A stretch of DNA of 8,169 nucleotides from Proteiniphilum sp. UBA4977. GTDB lineage: Bacteria; Bacteroidota; Bacteroidia; Bacteroidales; Dysgonomonadaceae. Made by a program: the position numbers and the translations under genes. Positions 5,366 through 8,169 of the stretch are shown one piece after another; positions within the stretch are counted from its first letter, which is position 1; each line of letters opens with the position of its first letter. The notes under the pieces were generated by a model. It was not told the origin of the DNA, did not search any database, and saw only the letters and a list, made by a program, of their open reading frames with translations. The DNA is taken from positions 35,389-43,557 of the forward strand of contig DGZP01000013.1 in NCBI GenBank assembly GCA_002398565.1. The letters run 5' to 3'.

Positions 5366-7219
5366 ATGGACTTTTTCAACTATAGCCGCCGCCCTACCAT
5401 TGATGTGCATGTAGGCAATGTCACGATGGGTGGCAATCATCCGGTCGTGATACAGACAATGACCAGCACCAATACGCTCGATACGGAAGCCAGTGTGGCG
5501 CAGTGTGAACGAATCATCGCGTCCGGTGCGGACCTGATTCGTCTGACCACGCAGGGGGTACGTGAAGCGAACAATTTGCGGGAAATTCACCGGCAGTTGA
5601 GAGATAAAGGCTATACAACGCCTTTGTCTGCCGATATTCATTTTAACCCGCGTGCTGCTGAAGTGGCGGCCACCATTGCCGAAAAAGTGCGTATTAACCC
5701 CGGCAATTACGTGGACAAACAGAAGACTTTTGCCGAGTTGGAATATACCGAAGAGGAATATGCAGCGGAACTGGAGAAGATTCGTACCAAAGTCGTCACC
5801 TTTCTTCAGATTTGTAGAGAGCATGGTACAGCTGTACGTATAGGGGTGAACCATGGATCGCTTTCCGACCGTATCATGTCGCGTTACGGAGATACACCGG
5901 AAGGGATGGTGGAATCTTGCATGGAGTATTTACGCATTGCGGTGGATGAAGGTTTTACCGATATTGTGATATCGATGAAGGCTTCCAATACGCTGCTGAT
6001 GACCAAGGCGGTACGCCTGTTGGTGGACAGGATGGATAAAGAGGGGATTCATTTTCCGCTTCACCTGGGTGTGACTGAAGCAGGTAACGGTGAAGACGGA
6101 AGAATGAAGTCGGCGGTAGGCATCGGAGCATTGCTGAGTGATGGCATGGGAGATACCATTCGTGTTTCACTGAGTGAAGATCCGGAGGCGGAAGTGCCCG
6201 TAGCCCGAAAGCTGGTGGATTACGTGATGCAACGGCAAAATCATCCACACATTGAAGGACGACAATTTCCCGGATTCTCTCCATTTGCGACTGATCGGCG
6301 CGAAACGAAAGCAGTTTGGAATATAGGTGGTGATTTTCTGCCGGTGGTCATATCTGACAGGAGCCGGATCGGTGACATGGATATCAATCCTCATTTTATC
6401 CCGGACTATATCTACACGGGAAGTCATGTACCCGATAATTTTCCCAGAGGAATGAAATCTATTGTTGATTTTGCGCAATGGAAGGAGAGGATAGATCATT
6501 ATCCCCTCTTTACGGCCGATGAGATAGGCAGCATGGAAGCATGTCCGGCACAGGTGAAGTTTCTACGTCTTTCCTATCCGCAACTGACTGATGAGATGAT
6601 TGTCCTCCTGAAGGAAATACTTGGTGTGGTGATTATACTCACAACAGAACATCAGAACGGAGTAGGAGAACAGCGGGCATTTTTCCATGCCTTACTGAAT
6701 GCGGACTGTCGTGTACCGGTGGTACTGCAGCGAAGTTATTCAGAAGATGAACCGGAAGATATACAGCTCAAAGGAGGGGTGGATTTTGGAACGCTGCTTT
6801 TAGACGGATTTGGCAATGGGATGATGTTGAGCAACGAAGGGAAAATTAACATTACCGATCTTGATGCCTATTCTTTCGGGATCCTGCAGGCAGCACGTGT
6901 ACGCACAAGCAAGACTGAGTTCATCTCCTGTCCCAGTTGCGGAAGAACTCTGTTTGATCTCCAGACCACCGTTGCACTTGTACAGAAACATTTTTCCCAT
7001 CTCAAACATCTGAAGATCGGGGTGATGGGCTGTATTGTAAATGGCGTGGGAGAGATGGCCGATGCAGATTATGGTTATGTGGGCGCTGAACATGGAAAAA
7101 TATCCCTTTACCGGAAAAAACAGCTTGTGGAGAAAAATATCCCCCAGGCAGAAGCAGTGGAGCATCTTATTCAGCTTATCAAGGATCATGGCGATTGGAT
7201 TGAGCCGGAGGTCAATTAA
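5366..7219 (+). CDS. ispG: (E)-4-hydroxy-3-methylbut-2-enyl-diphosphate synthase IspG (GcpE), long three-domain form
   Basis: 617 aa. Reductively opens 2-C-methyl-D-erythritol 2,4-cyclodiphosphate to HMBPP, the penultimate step of the non-mevalonate (MEP) isoprenoid pathway, in the cytoplasm. An N-terminal TIM-barrel domain covers about residues 5-290 (VVIQTMTSTNT, IRLTTQG, RINPGNY, VRIGVNHGSL, LGVTEAG). An extra domain of roughly 240 residues follows (about 295-510). This insertion is known from Bacteroidetes, Chlamydiae and plants, and is absent from the roughly 370-aa E. coli type. The C-terminal iron-sulphur domain has SCPSCGRT (Cys522, Cys525) and GCIVNGVGE (Cys556, Glu563). These are the expected three Cys plus one Glu ligands of the [4Fe-4S] cluster. 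The start is MDFFNYSRRPT, 12 bp after the VOC stop and preceded by AAAAAA rather than a Shine-Dalgarno. It is last in its operon, followed by a terminator 60 bp downstream. Confidence 0.98.
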   Translation: MDFFNYSRRPTIDVHVGNVTMGGNHPVVIQTMTSTNTLDTEASVAQCERIIASGADLIRLTTQGVREANNLREIHRQLRDKGYTTPLSADIHFNPRAAEVAATIAEKVRINPGNYVDKQKTFAELEYTEEEYAAELEKIRTKVVTFLQICREHGTAVRIGVNHGSLSDRIMSRYGDTPEGMVESCMEYLRIAVDEGFTDIVISMKASNTLLMTKAVRLLVDRMDKEGIHFPLHLGVTEAGNGEDGRMKSAVGIGALLSDGMGDTIRVSLSEDPEAEVPVARKLVDYVMQRQNHPHIEGRQFPGFSPFATDRRETKAVWNIGGDFLPVVISDRSRIGDMDINPHFIPDYIYTGSHVPDNFPRGMKSIVDFAQWKERIDHYPLFTADEIGSMEACPAQVKFLRLSYPQLTDEMIVLLKEILGVVIILTTEHQNGVGEQRAFFHALLNADCRVPVVLQRSYSEDEPEDIQLKGGVDFGTLLLDGFGNGMMLSNEGKINITDLDAYSFGILQAARVRTSKTEFISCPSCGRTLFDLQTTVALVQKHFSHLKHLKIGVMGCIVNGVGEMADADYGYVGAEHGKISLYRKKQLVEKNIPQAEAVEHLIQLIKDHGDWIEPEVN

Positions 7220-7279
7220 CCTGATAAATAACGGGAATATCTGGTGAAGATTCGTCGGAAACAACCGGTATAGTATTAC

Positions 7280-7303
7280 AAAGGCAGCCTTTCGCTGCCT
7301 TTT
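7280..7303 (+). terminator. intrinsic terminator after ispG, shared with the convergent osmC-like gene
   Basis: GGCAGC (7283-7288) and GCTGCC (7294-7299) form a GC-rich stem with a 5-nt CTTTC loop, flanked by AAA and TTTT so the helix can lengthen to nine pairs. The T tract on the plus strand ends ispG transcription. The opposite strand has only three Ts, so termination of the minus-strand gene, which stops at 7309, may be weaker. Confidence 0.85.
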
Positions 7304-7308
7304 ATCTG

Positions 7309-7746
7309 TTACTTACCCACTGTAATATGCACCGGTGTGGGGTTTACAAGATTGTCACTTACCGGGCAACGCTGTTCAACAACTTTTAGCCATTGCCCCA
7401 GTGTGTTGGCATCGGCATCCGTATCCGGGATGATTTCTACGTCAATTCTTTTAAACCCTGCTCTTTCGCTAGTGGCCATGCCCAGATGTTTATCCGGGTC
7501 GAGCACGCCCGCCAGATTTATTTTTACACTCCTCAGGGTGAAATTCAACTCTTTGGCCACCAGGTGACACATGACATTCAAGCACCCTGAAAGGGCAATC
7601 AAAGTATATTCAACCGGATTTGGGCCGTCATTGGTGCCATTCAGCTCTTCGGGTTCATCAATAATTGTTTCAAAACCTCTTGTCTTCGCAATGGTCTTGG
7701 TCGGGCTCTCGCTGTGCGCTTTTACGCGAAAAGTAATGTCAGACAT
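7309..7746 (-). CDS. OsmC-family protein (peroxiredoxin-like)
   Basis: 145 aa, typical of OsmC/Ohr/YhfA-like proteins, which are cytoplasmic dimers. Characterised members reduce organic hydroperoxides with a Cys pair. The conserved first block GPNPVEYTLIALSGC carries Glu46 and the peroxidatic Cys55. The second block VEQRCPVSDNLVNPTPV carries the resolving Cys127. Arg23 in KTRGFET may be the active-site Arg. The RCPVSDN motif and the C-terminal PTPVHI fit the YhfA-like/general OsmC branch better than Ohr, so I give no symbol. The start ATG at 7746 is preceded by an A/T-rich leader. Transcription comes from a promoter at 7854-7824 through a leader containing a 14-bp inverted repeat. The gene is convergent with ispG and otherwise stands alone. 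Confidence 0.93.
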   Translation of the reverse strand: MSDITFRVKAHSESPTKTIAKTRGFETIIDEPEELNGTNDGPNPVEYTLIALSGCLNVMCHLVAKELNFTLRSVKINLAGVLDPDKHLGMATSERAGFKRIDVEIIPDTDADANTLGQWLKVVEQRCPVSDNLVNPTPVHITVGK

Positions 7747-7767
7747 AAATATACAATTAAATTAATT

Positions 7768-7806
7768 TAAGTTATGCAAGTCATTCAAACTTACTTGCAA
7801 AACTTA
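7768..7806. repeat. 14-bp inverted repeat in the osmC-like gene's leader (operator or RNA hairpin)
   Basis: TAAGTTATGCAAGT (7768-7781) and ACTTGCAAAACTTA (7793-7806) are reverse complements at 13 of 14 positions, with an 11-bp spacer. The element lies between the -7 element (7824) and the start codon (7746), 21 bp from the ATG. In the mRNA it would make a long hairpin beginning about a dozen nt from the predicted 5' end. There is no T tract, so it is not a simple terminator. A repressor operator or a leader RNA structure are both possible. Confidence 0.7.
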
Positions 7807-7823
7807 CGTGTTTATTTTTGTAA

Positions 7824-7854
7824 CAAAGGTAAAGATCCTGTTTTGATGGTGAAA
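7824..7854 (-). promoter_or_regulatory. Bacteroidetes-type promoter of the osmC-like gene
   Basis: On the minus strand, TTTC (7854-7851), a 19-bp spacer and TACCTTTG (7831-7824). The -7 element is an exact TAnnTTTG match and the -33 element differs from TTTG at one base. Predicted transcription start is near 7818, giving a leader of about 70 nt that contains the inverted repeat. Confidence 0.7.
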
Positions 7855-8028
7855 TAACACATTTGTGGTATTTTTCACAGACAGGCCGCGATAAATCACT
7901 GATTTGAGGGGACGTAAACAGGATCCCATCATCAGTGTGGTGATGAAGCATGAAGTGCCGCTTCTAAACCGTCAATACGAAGCGGCGCAATATTTACGTG
8001 AAACCGCCGTTGATTTAAAGGAAAATCA
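7855..8028. other. non-coding stretch with possible secondary structure
   Basis: Between the osmC promoter and the tRNA promoter I find no convincing gene. A TTG-initiated plus-strand frame (7904-8104) ends inside the tRNA, has no promoter or homology I recognise, and is not called. The stretch holds a 6-bp hairpin (TCATCA 7929-7934 with TGATGA 7941-7946) and the stronger stem-loop at 7955-7988. It also holds AAACAGGATC (7916-7925), the exact reverse complement of 7834-7843. A lone plus-strand -7-like octamer, TATTTTTG (7813-7820), lacks a -33 partner. A small RNA or a decayed gene remnant are both possible and neither is shown. Confidence 0.4.
7955..7988. repeat. GC-rich stem-loop upstream of the tRNA
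   Basis: GCCGCTTC (7957-7964) and GAAGCGGC (7979-7986) are perfect complements around a 14-nt loop. The stem extends by one G-U and one G-C pair to ten pairs. No T run follows on either strand, so it is not a standard terminator. An 8-bp match at this spacing can arise by chance in 8 kb, so its function is uncertain. Confidence 0.4.
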
Positions 8029-8060
8029 TTTGGTTTTCTCCGGAAAAAGCAGTAATATTG
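8029..8060 (+). promoter_or_regulatory. promoter of the tRNA gene
   Basis: TTTG (8029-8032), a 20-bp spacer and TAATATTG (8053-8060) follow the Bacteroidetes promoter pattern, with one mismatch in the -7 element (A for the first T of TTTG). Transcription should start near 8066, about 30 nt before the mature tRNA. Other tRNAs may lie downstream, outside the window. Confidence 0.65.
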
Positions 8061-8094
8061 CACCCGCTTTTGATCGAAACAACTCAAAAACAAA

Positions 8095-8168
8095 GGTCCC
8101 ATAGCTCAGTTGGTTAGAGCACCTGACTCATAATCAGGGAGTCCTTGGTTCAAGCCCAAGTGGGACCA
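8095..8168 (+). tRNA. tRNA with CAU anticodon (elongator Met, or Ile2 read after lysidine modification)
   Basis: A complete cloverleaf of 74 nt without CCA. The acceptor GGTCCCA/TGGGACC has seven perfect pairs. The D arm is GCTC/GAGC with loop AGTTGGTTA. The anticodon stem is CCTGA/TCAGG with loop CTCATAA and anticodon CAT at 8129-8131. The variable loop is GAGTC. The T arm is CTTGG/CCAAG with loop TTCAAGC, and the discriminator is A8168. It is not the initiator, since the first acceptor pair is G-C rather than the C-A mismatch and the anticodon stem lacks three G-C pairs next to the loop. Elongator Met and the Ile2 species (C34 changed to lysidine) both carry CAU. The D loop resembles E. coli Met, whereas C4-G69 and C5-G68 in the acceptor resemble E. 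coli Ile2, so the identity is open. The window ends one base after the discriminator, so an encoded CCA cannot be judged. Confidence 0.95.
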
Positions 8169-8169
8169 C

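Noticed and set aside
5336..5854. Long minus-strand frame opposite the 5' part of ispG
   Set aside because: A shadow of the ispG codon pattern: the plus-strand frame is an unmistakable IspG, and the antisense product has no recognisable domain.
7813..7820. Plus-strand TATTTTTG as a promoter for a transcript toward the tRNA
   Set aside because: It matches TAnnTTTG but has no TTTG 19-21 bp upstream, and T-rich octamers like this are common by chance. The tRNA has a better promoter at 8029-8060.
7904..8104. 66-aa plus-strand frame starting with TTG
   Set aside because: It begins with a rare start, has no recognisable family and runs into the tRNA, where its stop codon lies. Any internal ATG start (for example 7943) gives the same problem.

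Overview
The window looks like a chromosomal housekeeping segment from a member of the Bacteroidota, probably order Bacteroidales. Four lines of sequence evidence support this. Promoters fit the Bacteroidetes pattern TTTG-N19-21-TAnnTTTG. Start codons follow A/T-rich stretches without Shine-Dalgarno sequences. IspG is the long three-domain form (617 aa). An S41-protease lipoprotein carries an acidic patch after its lipidated Cys, as in Bacteroidetes surface lipoproteins. I see no phage, transposon, CRISPR, toxin or defence gene, and the codon and base use look even.

Layout. Positions 1-3971 are all on the minus strand. In transcription order they hold an AqpZ-type aquaporin (3971-3285), the enoyl-ACP reductase FabI (3129-2272, own promoter and terminator), a TsaC/Sua5/YciO-family protein (2132-1524, textbook promoter, almost no leader) and an S41-protease lipoprotein (1445 to beyond the left edge). 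The plus strand then carries a probable three-gene operon, 4139-7219: an MBL-fold hydrolase, a glyoxalase-like VOC protein and ispG. It ends at a hairpin terminator (7280-7303). A convergent OsmC-family gene (7746-7309, minus) runs into the other side of that terminator. A 348-nt gene-free stretch follows, with an inverted repeat in the osmC leader, a stem-loop and a tRNA promoter. The window closes with a CAU-anticodon tRNA (8095-8168).

How the genes fit together. FabI (fatty-acid elongation) and IspG (non-mevalonate isoprenoid synthesis) are core envelope and lipid functions. The TsaC-like protein and the tRNA belong to translation. VOC, MBL and OsmC proteins fit detoxification or oxidative stress, but their substrates cannot be read from sequence. 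There is no evidence for a new multi-gene system. The signals most worth a second look are non-coding: the near-leaderless promoter of the TsaC-like gene, the 14-bp inverted repeat in the osmC leader, and a large palindrome inside the MBL gene.
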